Shown one piece after another: positions 50,200-59,508 of a DNA stretch of 64,000 nt. The first letter of the stretch is position 1. Every line of letters begins with the position of its first letter. Below the pieces are notes generated by a model. It made no database searches. It saw only the letters and a list, made by a program, of their open reading frames with translations, and was not told the origin of the DNA. Position numbers and translations under genes: made by a program. This DNA is from Parahaliea maris. Lineage in GTDB: Bacteria; Pseudomonadota; Gammaproteobacteria; Pseudomonadales; Halieaceae. The stretch covers positions 558,001 to 622,000 of the forward strand of contig NZ_VRZA01000002.1 in the NCBI RefSeq assembly GCF_008064665.1, read 5' to 3'.

Positions 50200-51582
50200 C
50201 TAGCGCCAGGGCGAAATCACATCCAGCCGCGCCGCCTTGGCGCGATACATACTCTCATCCGCCTTGGCCAGTAGTTCTTTCACACTGGTGTCCTGTCCGT
50301 GGCACAGGGAATAGCCAATGCTGATGGACGGTGTGATCTCGTCCTCGTGCCATACCAGCGTGTTGCTTTCCACCGAAGTTCGGATTTTTTCGATGACGGC
50401 TTCGGCCTGCTGTTTTTCCGATACCCGGTGTAACACGGCGATGAATTCGTCGCCGCCGAGGCGGGCGACGCTGTCACCCGCTCGCACCGCCCGTTGCAGT
50501 GCGTTGGCCACGTGTACCAACAGGGCGTCTCCAGCCTCGTGGCCGAGGGTGTCATTGACCTCCTTGAAGCGGTTGAGGTCGATCAGCAGTACCGCGAACC
50601 GGGCGGGCCGGGAGCCACCGCTGACCAGCCGGTGCAACTGCCCCATGATGAATCGGCGGTTCGGTACCTGGGTAAGTTCGTCGATCAAGGCGGCCTGGCG
50701 GCTGAGGTGGTAGGCACGCAGTAGCAGCAGAATCGAGGCAATGATTAGCGTCAGGACTAACAGGGCAATGGTGCGGATGATCGCTATGGCCCGCTGCAGA
50801 CTTGGCGTTGTGAGAGAGTCAAAGCGTGCAGACAATTGCCACGCGCCCGAGGGCGTATTCACCGGTAGCTGGATGTCTGCGTTCTGGGCGACGGCCGGGT
50901 CACCGTAAATGACCGTGGGTTCACCGGAGGCTATGTGCTCTCCATCGCCGGCGCGACTTAGAGCGATAGAGGCTCCCTGCAAATCATTCAGGCCCGCATT
51001 GTCCAGCAGGGCGTCGAAGTTCATTACTGCACTGACCGTGCCCCAGTAGTCCCGGGTATTCGGGTAGTCGCGGAAAATCGGGAAGCGGGCGATCAGGGCG
51101 CTACCTCCCTGTACCAGGGCGACGGGCCCGGCGATGTAGACGCTGCCCATTTCGCGGGCCAGCCGCACGCTGCGCATCTGCTCGGGAGCGGTGCGATAGT
51201 CGAACCCCAGTGCTTTTTCATTGCCCTCGTAAGGGTATATCTGGGCGATGACGTCGCCGGGGGCGATGCCGATATTGCGCAGGGTATCGGACTTCTGAAA
51301 CAGCTTTTCGGCCACGGCCTCCCACTCGCTCGCGGTCAGGTCCGGGTCCATGGTGATGAAGGAGGCGAGGGTATCGGAGAGGTAGGTGTTGCGGAACAGT
51401 TCCGCCTCCAGCCTGGCCCGGCTAAGGGCGACCGACTGCCGGGTCTGCTCCCGCTCCAGGCTTTCGGCCCGTTCGCGGAATAGCTGGACGAACACCTCTT
51501 CGACGTAGATACCAAAGCCCAGCAGGGCAACAATGCCCGCCGCGATCCCGGCCTTGTTACGCCTGCTGAGAGTGGTTGCCAT
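50200..51582 (-). CDS. CHASE-domain diguanylate cyclase
   Basis: 460 residues. Membrane helix 1 is near 11-28, an extracytoplasmic CHASE sensor domain follows (about 60-205, with YPYEGNEKALGFDYR and VYIAGPVALVQGG), membrane helix 2 is near 262-285, and the C-terminal GGDEF domain has the intact active site RLGGDEF. The inhibitory site RAGD lies five residues before it, so product feedback is likely. It makes cyclic di-GMP in response to an unknown periplasmic ligand. No EAL domain is attached. Confidence 0.93.
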   Translation of the reverse strand: MATTLSRRNKAGIAAGIVALLGFGIYVEEVFVQLFRERAESLEREQTRQSVALSRARLEAELFRNTYLSDTLASFITMDPDLTASEWEAVAEKLFQKSDTLRNIGIAPGDVIAQIYPYEGNEKALGFDYRTAPEQMRSVRLAREMGSVYIAGPVALVQGGSALIARFPIFRDYPNTRDYWGTVSAVMNFDALLDNAGLNDLQGASIALSRAGDGEHIASGEPTVIYGDPAVAQNADIQLPVNTPSGAWQLSARFDSLTTPSLQRAIAIIRTIALLVLTLIIASILLLLRAYHLSRQAALIDELTQVPNRRFIMGQLHRLVSGGSRPARFAVLLIDLNRFKEVNDTLGHEAGDALLVHVANALQRAVRAGDSVARLGGDEFIAVLHRVSEKQQAEAVIEKIRTSVESNTLVWHEDEITPSISIGYSLCHGQDTSVKELLAKADESMYRAKAARLDVISPWR

Positions 51583-51669
51583 CGGTGTACCGGTGCTGAA
51601 AACCGCAGACTAGCGCAAGGGGCAGCGGGATTCAAAGCCCGGAGAGAGGCCATGTGCGCAGAGCTGAAC

Positions 51670-52683
51670 TTACAGCATCAGCTCCGCCATCTCCCGCATC
51701 AGGTTGATTTCCCCATGAATCAGCAGGCTGGTCACCGGTGAGTTCTCCCAGTCTTTCAGCTTTTCCCGGATGCGATCCTTCGGTCCGCACAGGGAGATTT
51801 CGTCGGCGAAGGCGTCCGGTACGCAGGCGATCGCCTCGTCCCGCTGGCCGGCAAAGAACAGTTCCTGGATTTGATCCGCCTCGGCTTCGAAACCCATGCG
51901 TGCCATCAGCTCCTTGTGAAAATTGCGCTTCTTCGAGCCCATGCCGCCAATGTAGAAGCCCAGCATGGCCTTGACCGGGTGCAGGGCGGTCGCCAGGTCG
52001 TCGTGGATGTTTACCATCACGGTACTGGCCACCTCGAAGCCGGCCGACGCGCCTGCCAGCTGGTTGGCATACACGGCCTGGCGATAGGGCGAGTAGTAAA
52101 GTGGCAGCCAGCCATCGGCGATCTCGGCGGTCTGGGTCACGTTCTTTGGCCCCTCGGCGCCGATGAAAATGGGCAGGTCGGGGCGCAGTGGGTGGGTGAT
52201 GGGCTTGAGGGGCTTGCCCATGCCCCAGGCGTTGTCACCGTGGTAGGGCAGGGGGTAGAACTCGCCATCGGAGGTGACCGGCGCCTCGCGCTTCAGCACC
52301 TGACGGATGATGTCCACGTACTCCCGGGTCCGGGTGAGCGGCTTGGCATAGGGCTGTCCGTACCAGCCTTCGACAACCTGCGGGCCCGATACACCCAGGC
52401 CGAGTATCATCCGGCCGCCGGAAAGGTGGTCCATGGCCAGGGCCGACATGGCGCAGGCGGTGGGGGTGCGCGCCGACAACTGCGCCACCGAGGTCCCGAG
52501 GCGGATGCGCTCGGTGCGGGCGCCGATCCAGGCCAGCGGGGTAAAGCAGTCGTTGCCCCAGGACTCCGCCGTCCATACGGAGTCGTACCCCAGGTTTTCC
52601 GCCTCCACCGCGCGCTCGATAAAATCGGGTGGCGGCTGCGCGCCCCAGTAGCCCAGCTGCAGTCCCAGTTTCAGTTTGGCCAT
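51670..52683 (-). CDS. LLM-class (F420-type) flavin-dependent oxidoreductase
   Basis: 337 residues with GGAG 7 bases before the ATG. A luciferase-like TIM barrel: GLQLGYWGAQP, YDSVWTAESWGND, RIRLGTSVAQLSARTP, SGGRMILGLGVSGPQVVEGW and IFIGAEGPKNV. These segments match the group annotated as F420-dependent. Whether the cell makes F420 or the enzyme uses FMN is not shown here. It is divergent from moaC. Confidence 0.85.
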   Translation of the reverse strand: MAKLKLGLQLGYWGAQPPPDFIERAVEAENLGYDSVWTAESWGNDCFTPLAWIGARTERIRLGTSVAQLSARTPTACAMSALAMDHLSGGRMILGLGVSGPQVVEGWYGQPYAKPLTRTREYVDIIRQVLKREAPVTSDGEFYPLPYHGDNAWGMGKPLKPITHPLRPDLPIFIGAEGPKNVTQTAEIADGWLPLYYSPYRQAVYANQLAGASAGFEVASTVMVNIHDDLATALHPVKAMLGFYIGGMGSKKRNFHKELMARMGFEAEADQIQELFFAGQRDEAIACVPDAFADEISLCGPKDRIREKLKDWENSPVTSLLIHGEINLMREMAELML

Positions 52684-52863
52684 TCGTCTGCTCCGTTGTG
52701 GGTGTTATCCCGCTACTTTACGGCCGCTGTGGCGTTCTGCAATCAGTCGCGGCGGCCACACGGGCTTGCAGGAACGCTCATCGCCGGCCCCGGTGTCAAT
52801 TAGCGGGCCGATTGGATAGACTTTGCCGGCTCGGTACCCGGAGACGCAACACAAGGTAATGGC

Positions 52864-53352
52864 ATGAACAAACTGACCCATCTCGACGAGACCGGCGCCG
52901 CGCGCATGGTGGATGTGGGCGAGAAGCCGGTCACTCAGCGCGAGGCCGTGGCCCAGGCCTGCGTAGCCATGCTGCCCGAGACCCTCGAGCTGCTGTTGTC
53001 CGGTGGTCACAAGAAGGGTGATGTGTTCGCCGTGGCCCGGGTGGCGGGAATCCAGGCAGCCAAGAAGTGCTCCGACCTGATCCCGCTTTGCCACCCCCTC
53101 ATGCTCAACAGCGTCAACGTGGACTTCGAAAGTGACAGCCAGGCCAGTGAAGTGCGCATTCTGGCCCGCTGCCGGGTTTCCGGGAAGACCGGGGTCGAGA
53201 TGGAGGCGCTGACGGCGGCTTCGGTGGCCGCCCTGACGATCTACGACATGTGCAAGGCCGTTGACCGGGGTATGGAAATTCGCAGTGTCACACTGCTGGA
53301 AAAGCAGGGTGGCAAAAGTGGCCACTGGCAGCGTACGGATGGTGAAGCATGA
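52864..53352 (+). CDS. moaC: Cyclic pyranopterin monophosphate synthase MoaC
   Basis: 162 residues. Family motifs are [34 protein letters not shown] and [20 protein letters not shown]. It acts with MoaA in the first step of molybdenum cofactor synthesis. moaA is not in the window. The stop overlaps the moaD start. Confidence 0.97.
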   Translation: MNKLTHLDETGAARMVDVGEKPVTQREAVAQACVAMLPETLELLLSGGHKKGDVFAVARVAGIQAAKKCSDLIPLCHPLMLNSVNVDFESDSQASEVRILARCRVSGKTGVEMEALTAASVAALTIYDMCKAVDRGMEIRSVTLLEKQGGKSGHWQRTDGEA

Positions 53353-53597
53353 TCTGCGTGCGCTTTTTTGCCCGGGTGCGCGAAGCCCTCGACACCGAGG
53401 AGCTCGCGCTGTCGGAGGCAGACGTTGCTGATCTGGACGCCCTGCAGGACCACCTCCAGCAGCTTGGTGAGCCCTGGCGGTCGGTACTGGCCGAGCCAAA
53501 CCTGTTGCGAGCGGTCAATCACGAAGTGGTGCACGGCAACCGCGCGCTAGCCGATGGCGACGAAGTGGCCTTCTACCCTCCGGTAACGGGAGGCTAG
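53349..53597 (+). CDS. moaD: Molybdopterin synthase small subunit MoaD
   Basis: 82 residues with a ubiquitin-like fold and the required C-terminal di-glycine (FYPPVTGG) that carries the thiocarboxylate. It overlaps moaC and precedes moaE by 3 bases. Confidence 0.95.
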   Translation: MICVRFFARVREALDTEELALSEADVADLDALQDHLQQLGEPWRSVLAEPNLLRAVNHEVVHGNRALADGDEVAFYPPVTGG

Positions 53598-53600
53598 TGG

Positions 53601-54038
53601 ATGGCGATCTGCGTGCGGGTTCAGGCCGGGGACTTCGACCCCCTGCAGCTGCAGCGTGAGCTGGAGGGGAATGACGCCGGCGCGGTGGTCACGTTTACCG
53701 GCTACGTCAAGGGAGGTGGCGGCGTCAGCGGGATTTCGCTGGAGCACTACCCGGGCATGACAGAGCACAGCATCGAAACGATTGCTCGCGAGGCGATGTC
53801 GCGCTGGTCCCTGAAGGCGGTGAGCGTGCTGCACCGGGTGGGCCACCTGCCCGCCGGGGCCCAGATTGTGTGGGTTGGCACCAGCGCTACCCACCGGGGC
53901 GAGGCCTTTGCCGGCTGCGAGTTTGTCATGGACTACCTCAAGACCCGGGCACCGTTCTGGAAGAAGGAGTACGGCGAGTTCGGCGAGCGCTGGGTCGAGT
54001 CACGCAGCAGCGACCAGGCGCGAGCCGAGCGCTGGTGA
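53601..54038 (+). CDS. moaE: Molybdopterin synthase catalytic subunit MoaE
   Basis: 145 residues. Substrate and catalytic segments include VLHRVGHLPAGAQIVWV, SATHRGEAFAGCEFVMDYLK and the lysine in TRAPFWKKE. It inserts two sulfurs from MoaD into precursor Z. It completes a compact moaC-moaD-moaE operon. Confidence 0.96.
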   Translation: MAICVRVQAGDFDPLQLQRELEGNDAGAVVTFTGYVKGGGGVSGISLEHYPGMTEHSIETIAREAMSRWSLKAVSVLHRVGHLPAGAQIVWVGTSATHRGEAFAGCEFVMDYLKTRAPFWKKEYGEFGERWVESRSSDQARAERW

Positions 54039-54125
54039 GATACACCTGAATGGGGGATGCCCGCTGCCTGGCGGGCAACGAGAATACAGGGCACATTTGC
54101 CGCAACAGGATAAGGAATAGCAGGT

Positions 54126-54596
54126 ATGGAAGGACGCGAACTCAGGAATGCTCTCGGACGCTTTGCCACGGGAGTCTGTATCATTACCACCACCACCGAC
54201 GAGCATCAGCCGATCGGCATGACGGCGAATTCCTTCGCCGCCGTCTCGCTCGAGCCACCCCTGGTGCTGTGGAGCCTGCAGAATAATTCTGACGTCTACC
54301 GCGACTATGCCGCGGCGCGCTATTTCAATATCAACGTGCTGTCCAGCGAGCAGGAGGCGTTGTCGGGTGAGTACGCTCGCAAGGGTGAGCACGCCCTGAA
54401 GGCCGAGCATTTCCGCCCGGGCAAGTATGGCGCACCGGTCATTCGCAATGCATTGGTGACCTTCGAGTGTGAACTCGATGCCACCCACTCTGGCGGGGAT
54501 CACCTCATCATTGTCGGCCGCGTTCGCAATATGACCCATCGCCCGACGGGCAAACCGCTGCTGTTCTACGGTGGTGCCTACGGCGAGCTCCACTGA
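54126..54596 (+). CDS. Flavin reductase family protein
   Basis: 156 residues, with AGGAATAGCAGG upstream. The flavin-reductase split barrel is visible: LRNALGRFATGVCIITT, PIGMTANSFAAVSLEPPL and FNINVLSSEQ. Such proteins supply reduced FMN to partner monooxygenases or bind FMN themselves. The LLM oxidoreductase 1.4 kb away is a possible partner, but is on the other strand. Confidence 0.88.
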   Translation: MEGRELRNALGRFATGVCIITTTTDEHQPIGMTANSFAAVSLEPPLVLWSLQNNSDVYRDYAAARYFNINVLSSEQEALSGEYARKGEHALKAEHFRPGKYGAPVIRNALVTFECELDATHSGGDHLIIVGRVRNMTHRPTGKPLLFYGGAYGELH

Positions 54597-54625
54597 GCCT
54601 GCGGGGGCTCTACCGGGCGCCCTTG

Positions 54626-54653
54626 TTGGCACCCTTTTGGCATCCTTTTGGCA
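54626..54653 (+). repeat. Three TTGGCA hexamers at 11-bp spacing
   Basis: TTGGCA occurs at 54626, 54637 and 54648, exactly one helical turn apart, just before a TATACT box at 54669-54674 and the Nudix gene. It could be an array for a DNA-binding protein. Confidence 0.5.
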
Positions 54654-54706
54654 GCCCGGCGAAATGACTATACTGGGGCGTTTGGCCCCGCCGTGAATCC
54701 TGTCCC

Positions 54707-55252
54707 ATGAATTATTGCTCCAGCTGCGGCAACTCCGTAACTCTGCGAATCCCAGAAGGCGATGACCGGGAGCGCTATGTCTGCGTGTCCTGCGAGGCGA
54801 TCCACTACACCAATCCCCGGGTGATCGTGGGGTGCCTGCCCGTTCACGAGGGCCGGGTGCTGTTGTGTCGCCGTGCCATCGAGCCGCGTCGCGATTTCTG
54901 GACCCTGCCGGCGGGCTTTATGGAGAATGGTGAAACCAGCGCCGCCGGGGCTGCCCGGGAGACCTGGGAGGAGGCTGAAGCGAAGGCGGTGGACCTGCAA
55001 CTCTATCGCATCTTCGACGTGCCCCACATCAGCCAGATCTACATGTTCTACCGCTGCGGTATCGAGGGCGGGGCATTTGGCGCGGGGCCGGAGAGTGTGG
55101 AATCAGCACTGTTCGAAGAGGCGCAGATCCCTTGGGATGAAATTGCCTTCCCGGTGGTTTACAAGGCCCTGAAAGAGTACTTCGACGATCGCCGCAAGGG
55201 AGAATACCCGGTGCGGGTATCCTCGATTGAACGCTTACGGCGGCCAGGCTGA
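54707..55252 (+). CDS. Nudix hydrolase with zinc-ribbon-like N-terminus
   Basis: 181 residues. The N-terminus has four cysteines in two pairs (YCSSCGNS and YVCVSCEA), a small zinc ribbon. The Nudix box GFMENGETSAAGAARETWEE follows near residue 68. It probably cleaves a nucleoside diphosphate derivative; this layout is shared with NudC-like and related ADP-ribose-type hydrolases, and the substrate is not defined. Confidence 0.88.
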   Translation: MNYCSSCGNSVTLRIPEGDDRERYVCVSCEAIHYTNPRVIVGCLPVHEGRVLLCRRAIEPRRDFWTLPAGFMENGETSAAGAARETWEEAEAKAVDLQLYRIFDVPHISQIYMFYRCGIEGGAFGAGPESVESALFEEAQIPWDEIAFPVVYKALKEYFDDRRKGEYPVRVSSIERLRRPG

Positions 55253-55286
55253 CTGCTGAGACAGCGCTGGCTGCATCCACCATCGT

Positions 55287-56171
55287 CTAGATCGTCAGAA
55301 TACGCCGCAACAGGCTGTCTTCCCGCCGGCGCTGCTCGCGCAGCCGCAGCAGTTCCGCCAGTTGGGCCTCGATTTCCCCTGCGACCTCGTCGCGAATCTT
55401 GCGCTGCTGTGGCTTGGTGGGTGTTTTGCCCGCGTAGTCCGCCAGGTCCACAGGATGGCCAAAGCCGATGTAACAGCGCTGGGGGCGGGGCAACAGGGTA
55501 CCGAGACTACCTCTGGGAATGGGCGGCAGCATGTCGGTACGGGTATTTTCATCCAGCAGGCCAAAGCGCTTCAGTAACCGCCCGAGGGCGGAATTGGGTA
55601 TCTCGTCGCTCTCCAGCCAGTGATCGTAGAACTCATCCGGCCCGATCATGCCGAAGGGCATAATGGTGTAGCCGTGCTTGGCCGCCAGGCGCACGAAACC
55701 ATAGCGTTCCTTCCACTGCAATTCATACATTTCACTGGCCGATTTGACTGCTTCGTGGGCGCCGCCGGGAAACACCAGCAGGTCGCTGCCATTTTCCATG
55801 AGCGCTTCGCACACCGCCGGGTGACCCATGACCGCCCCCAGGTCGATAAGGGTGTCGCCGAGGGCTTTGTTGCTGAACAGGAATTTGTCGCCCAGGGCGC
55901 GCACGGAGCGACCCAGTTCGTGGAATACGGTGGGAGCGAAAACCCAGCCATCGAGCGCAAACAGGGAGTGGTTGCCGATGAACAGGCAGGGCCGGTCCGG
56001 GACCCGGTCACCGTGCAGCAGGGTCGGCCTGAACACCTTGTCCACCACCTGGTACATGCGGCCCATGTAGCGGTCGAAGGACACCGGGGAGTTGAGGGCG
56101 GCGTCGATGTGCGCCTGTAAAGCCTCCTCACTGGCCAGGGGGTCGTGTTGGCTGGAAAAATCTATGGGCAC
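55287..56171 (-). CDS. Lysophospholipid acyltransferase family protein
   Basis: 294 residues from a GTG at 56171 with GGAG 9 bases upstream; a longer frame to 56378 reads through the ptsP end and looks non-coding. The acyltransferase HxxxxD motif is NHSLFALDG near residue 68, and the block LLVFPGGAHEA near residue 135 replaces the usual PEGTR. It resembles the DGAT/PlsC-like group. It follows ptsP after 37 bases. Confidence 0.82.
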   Translation of the reverse strand: MPIDFSSQHDPLASEEALQAHIDAALNSPVSFDRYMGRMYQVVDKVFRPTLLHGDRVPDRPCLFIGNHSLFALDGWVFAPTVFHELGRSVRALGDKFLFSNKALGDTLIDLGAVMGHPAVCEALMENGSDLLVFPGGAHEAVKSASEMYELQWKERYGFVRLAAKHGYTIMPFGMIGPDEFYDHWLESDEIPNSALGRLLKRFGLLDENTRTDMLPPIPRGSLGTLLPRPQRCYIGFGHPVDLADYAGKTPTKPQQRKIRDEVAGEIEAQLAELLRLREQRRREDSLLRRILTI

Positions 56172-56208
56172 TGCAGTCGCTCCGTTCGGTTTACTGAAAG
56201 TATAACGG

Positions 56209-58461
56209 CTATTGGTCGCCGAGCAGACGACCCAGGCCGCGTTCGCGCAAATTCGCCTGCAGGGCCTCGCGAATGCTGGCGGCATCCTCCATCGCCAGGA
56301 CCTGCCCGGCCAGGGTCGCCGCTTCCCCGGCGGCGGTTGATCGCAGCAGCCACTTGATGCGCGGAATCTTGGACGCACTCATGCTCAGCGTACGAATGCC
56401 CAGGCCCGCCAGTACCAGCACGGCAGCGGGGTCGGAGGCCATCTCCCCGCACAGGCTCAGCGGCAGTTTACTGTCCTGTGCGAACCGGGCAATGCGGGCC
56501 ACCTCCCTGAGGACCGCCGGATGCAGGTGGTCGTAGGCCGCGGCGACCCGGGGGTTGTTGCGATCCAGGGCCAGCAGGTACTGGCTCAGGTCGTTGGAGC
56601 CAATGGAGATAAAGTCGATGCGCGAGGCCCAGGTCGGCAGCAGCGAGATCGCGGCGGGAACTTCCACCATGATCCCAACCGGCGGCCGCCGGACGGCAAT
56701 GCCTTCTTCCGCCAATTGTTCCAGGGCGTCGTCCAGCAGGGCGCGCAGTTTATCGATCTCCCCGGTGTTGCTGACCATGGGCAACAGGATGCGCAGGTTG
56801 TCGGCGTCACCCGCTGCCCGCAGCATGGCCCGCAGCTGGGTCATCAGGAGCGAGCTGTTGTCCAGGCAGAAGCGGATACCGCGCCAGCCGAGGGCGGGGT
56901 TGTCCTCGATGATCGGGAAGTAGGGCAGGGGTTTGTCACCGCCGATGTCCAGGGTGCGCATGTACACGGGTTTACCGGCATAGGCCTCCAGCACCTGGCG
57001 GTAGATATACTCCTGCTCGTCTTCGGAGGGAAAGGTTTCAGACACCATGAACGGCATCTCGGTGCGATACAGGCCCACGCCTTCGGCGCCGTTGGCGATT
57101 CCCGGCGAGATATCCGCGAGCAGGCCGGTGTTGGCAAACAGTCGTAGCTGCTCGCCGTCGGTGGTCACCGCGGGTTCGTTGACCAGTTCCGCCAGTTCAC
57201 CCTGCAGGGTCCGGTCGGCCTGCTGCAGCCGCCGGAACTCTTTTTTTACCGAGGCGGAAGGGTGCAGGATCGCCTGGCCGAAATTGCCGTCGACGATGAT
57301 CGGGTCGCCGTCATTGAGGGATTTCAGGGTGCCGGTGCCCATCACTGCGGGTATACCGAGGGCGTTCGCCAGTACTGCGGTATGGGACAGCGCCGAGCCC
57401 TCAAAACAGACGATGCCCTGCAGCCGGTCGGGGTCGCAGGAGGCAATGTCCGACACACTGACCTTGCTGCCCACCAGTACCACGGGACCGCTGCCGTCAG
57501 CGGGCACGGTGTTGTCCTCGCCGTGCCACGCGGAGTAGAGCTTGTTGCCGAGATGGTAGAGGTCCTCGTGCCGGGCCCGCAGGTAGGGGTCTTCCATTGC
57601 CAGGAAGATATCGGCGAAATGCTGGACAGTCTGGCGCAGGGCGCCCGGCAGCCACTGGCCGGCCCGTATCCGTTCGGCGACGCCCTCGCGCAGGTGGTTG
57701 TCTGACAACAGCATCTGGTAGGCGGAAAAAACCGCGGCCACGCTTTCCGACACGTCGGCGCCCAGGGCGCAGCGCTCCTCCTCGACCTCCCTGCTCACTT
57801 GCTCGAGCAGGCTGTACCAGCGTTTCAGGGTGGCTTCAGGATCGCTGCAGGGTTTGTCGGAGACGCTGTACAGATCAAACTGGTCACAGGTCTGTACCTT
57901 GCCGATGCCGATCCCTGGCGCTCCCTTGACGCCGCGTACCTGGCGCGTGGTCGACAGGGCATTGCTGAACTGCTGTGGCTCGGCCGGCAGCGCCAGCGCC
58001 AGTTGGGCAGAGAGGGTGACCAGGAAGGCCAGTTCCTCCTCACTCATCAGACGGGCCTCACGGGCTTGCACAACAAGCACCCCGATCACCTCGCCGCTGC
58101 GTACCAGCGGGACACCGCAGAAGCTGTGGAACTCCTCCTCGTGGGTCTCGGCAATGTAGCGAAAGTCGGGATGGGAAGCCGCCTCGGCGATATTCACCGG
58201 GTGCCGGCTGCGCGCCGCCAGACCGACGAGGCCAGTGCCTTCCGGAAGCAGGGAGTGGCCGACCGAACGCGGGTCGAGACCGTGGCTCGCCGCCAGCAGC
58301 ATGCTGTGATCGGGCTGGGAAATATAGAGGCTGCAGACGTCGACACCGATGGCACGGTGGATGGACTCCACGATGAGTTCAACCTGTTCGGCCTGTCCGG
58401 ATGCCTGGGCAACGGCCTGTACGATGCGAGTGAGTTCGAGTAGGGGATTCATACGGGTCAT
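56209..58461 (-). CDS. ptsP: Phosphoenolpyruvate-protein phosphotransferase PtsP (nitrogen PTS enzyme I)
   Basis: 750 residues from ATG 58461 (58452 is an alternative and fits the family start NPLLELTRIV). An N-terminal GAF domain (about 20-165) is followed by enzyme I domains with the phospho-histidine in GSALSHTAVLANALG and the PEP site in LYRTEMPFM and GSNDLSQYLLALDRNN. It starts the nitrogen PTS relay to PtsO and PtsN. Here it is followed by an acyltransferase gene, not the Nudix rppH found next to it in enterics. Confidence 0.95.
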   Translation of the reverse strand: MTRMNPLLELTRIVQAVAQASGQAEQVELIVESIHRAIGVDVCSLYISQPDHSMLLAASHGLDPRSVGHSLLPEGTGLVGLAARSRHPVNIAEAASHPDFRYIAETHEEEFHSFCGVPLVRSGEVIGVLVVQAREARLMSEEELAFLVTLSAQLALALPAEPQQFSNALSTTRQVRGVKGAPGIGIGKVQTCDQFDLYSVSDKPCSDPEATLKRWYSLLEQVSREVEEERCALGADVSESVAAVFSAYQMLLSDNHLREGVAERIRAGQWLPGALRQTVQHFADIFLAMEDPYLRARHEDLYHLGNKLYSAWHGEDNTVPADGSGPVVLVGSKVSVSDIASCDPDRLQGIVCFEGSALSHTAVLANALGIPAVMGTGTLKSLNDGDPIIVDGNFGQAILHPSASVKKEFRRLQQADRTLQGELAELVNEPAVTTDGEQLRLFANTGLLADISPGIANGAEGVGLYRTEMPFMVSETFPSEDEQEYIYRQVLEAYAGKPVYMRTLDIGGDKPLPYFPIIEDNPALGWRGIRFCLDNSSLLMTQLRAMLRAAGDADNLRILLPMVSNTGEIDKLRALLDDALEQLAEEGIAVRRPPVGIMVEVPAAISLLPTWASRIDFISIGSNDLSQYLLALDRNNPRVAAAYDHLHPAVLREVARIARFAQDSKLPLSLCGEMASDPAAVLVLAGLGIRTLSMSASKIPRIKWLLRSTAAGEAATLAGQVLAMEDAASIREALQANLRERGLGRLLGDQ

Positions 58462-58596
58462 TAGGCGGCAAAAGCACGGGACGGGCAAGAGGCATTTCGA
58501 GACGAGTGTACTATGCTGGTTCGCGCAGCACGGCCGGGGTAAAGTCTGGGCAAGGCGGATGCAACACAATAACAATAGTGAAGGAGTACAGCTATC

Positions 58597-59448
58597 GTGG
58601 AAGGCAAACGGGTGGCCATTACCGGGCCGACGGCGGGGATTGGCAGGGCAACAGCTCTGGAACTGGCGGTGCGCGGCGCCCACCTGCGGTTGCTGTGCCG
58701 CAACCGGGAGAAAGGCGAGGCACTGGCCGCGGAGATCGCCGCCCTGGGAGCGCCAGAGGCCGTTGTCATCGAGATGGATATGGCCTCACTGGCGAGCGTG
58801 GCGGAAGCCGCCCGGCAACTGGCCGGTATCGATGGTGGCCTGGAGGTACTGATCAACAACGCGGGCCTGATCAATACCAGGCGCCGGGAGAGCCTGGACG
58901 GGTTCGAGGAAACCCTGGCGGTGAATCACTTCGCGCCCTTCGTGCTGACCGGCCTGCTGCTGCCGCTGCTGGAGGACAGCCCGGGGGCGCGTATCGTCAA
59001 CGTGGCCTCCGATGCTCACAAGTTTGTGCGCGGCATGGGGTTCGAGGATATGCAGGCGGAGAAGAACTACCGCATCTTCCGCGAATACGGCCGTTCCAAA
59101 CTGGCCAACATGTTGTTTACCCTCGGCCTTGTCCGGCGCCTGGGAAGCAAGTCTCCCACAGTGAACTGCTGTCACCCCGGTGCGGTCGCCAGCTCCCTGG
59201 GTACCCAGAATGCCGGCTTTGTCAGCGGTATTGTGCCGCGCCTGCTGAAGCCGTTTTTCAAGACGCCGGAGCAGGGGGCTCGCACTTCCCTGTTCCTGGC
59301 GTGCGACCCGTCAGTGGCGGGAATCAGCGGCCGTTATTTCGTCAACAGCCGCGAGGCAACGCCCAAACCCTGGGCACTGGATGAGGCGGCGGCGGAGCGC
59401 CTGTGGGACTACACCGAGGAGTGTACGGGGTTTCGCTACACGCAGTAG
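58597..59448 (+). CDS. Short-chain dehydrogenase/reductase
   Basis: 283 residues from GTG 58597 with AAGGAG upstream. Rossmann motif TGPTAGIGRATALELA, structural NNAG, the catalytic Ser region NVASDAHK and YGRSK (catalytic Tyr and Lys). It resembles the retinol-dehydrogenase-like SDR group. The substrate is unknown. It converges on the HAD-acyltransferase fusion with a 60-base gap. Confidence 0.9.
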   Translation: MEGKRVAITGPTAGIGRATALELAVRGAHLRLLCRNREKGEALAAEIAALGAPEAVVIEMDMASLASVAEAARQLAGIDGGLEVLINNAGLINTRRRESLDGFEETLAVNHFAPFVLTGLLLPLLEDSPGARIVNVASDAHKFVRGMGFEDMQAEKNYRIFREYGRSKLANMLFTLGLVRRLGSKSPTVNCCHPGAVASSLGTQNAGFVSGIVPRLLKPFFKTPEQGARTSLFLACDPSVAGISGRYFVNSREATPKPWALDEAAAERLWDYTEECTGFRYTQ

Positions 59449-59508
59449 TGCCCGGCGACGGGGAGCGCCTGGCCCGCTGTTACGCGGGGGGCGCACCCGT
59501 TAGCCGGG

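Noticed and set aside
52684-52863. A molybdenum-cofactor riboswitch before moaC
   Set aside because: The gap is only 180 bases, contains the divergent LLM promoter, and shows no pairing pattern like that RNA.
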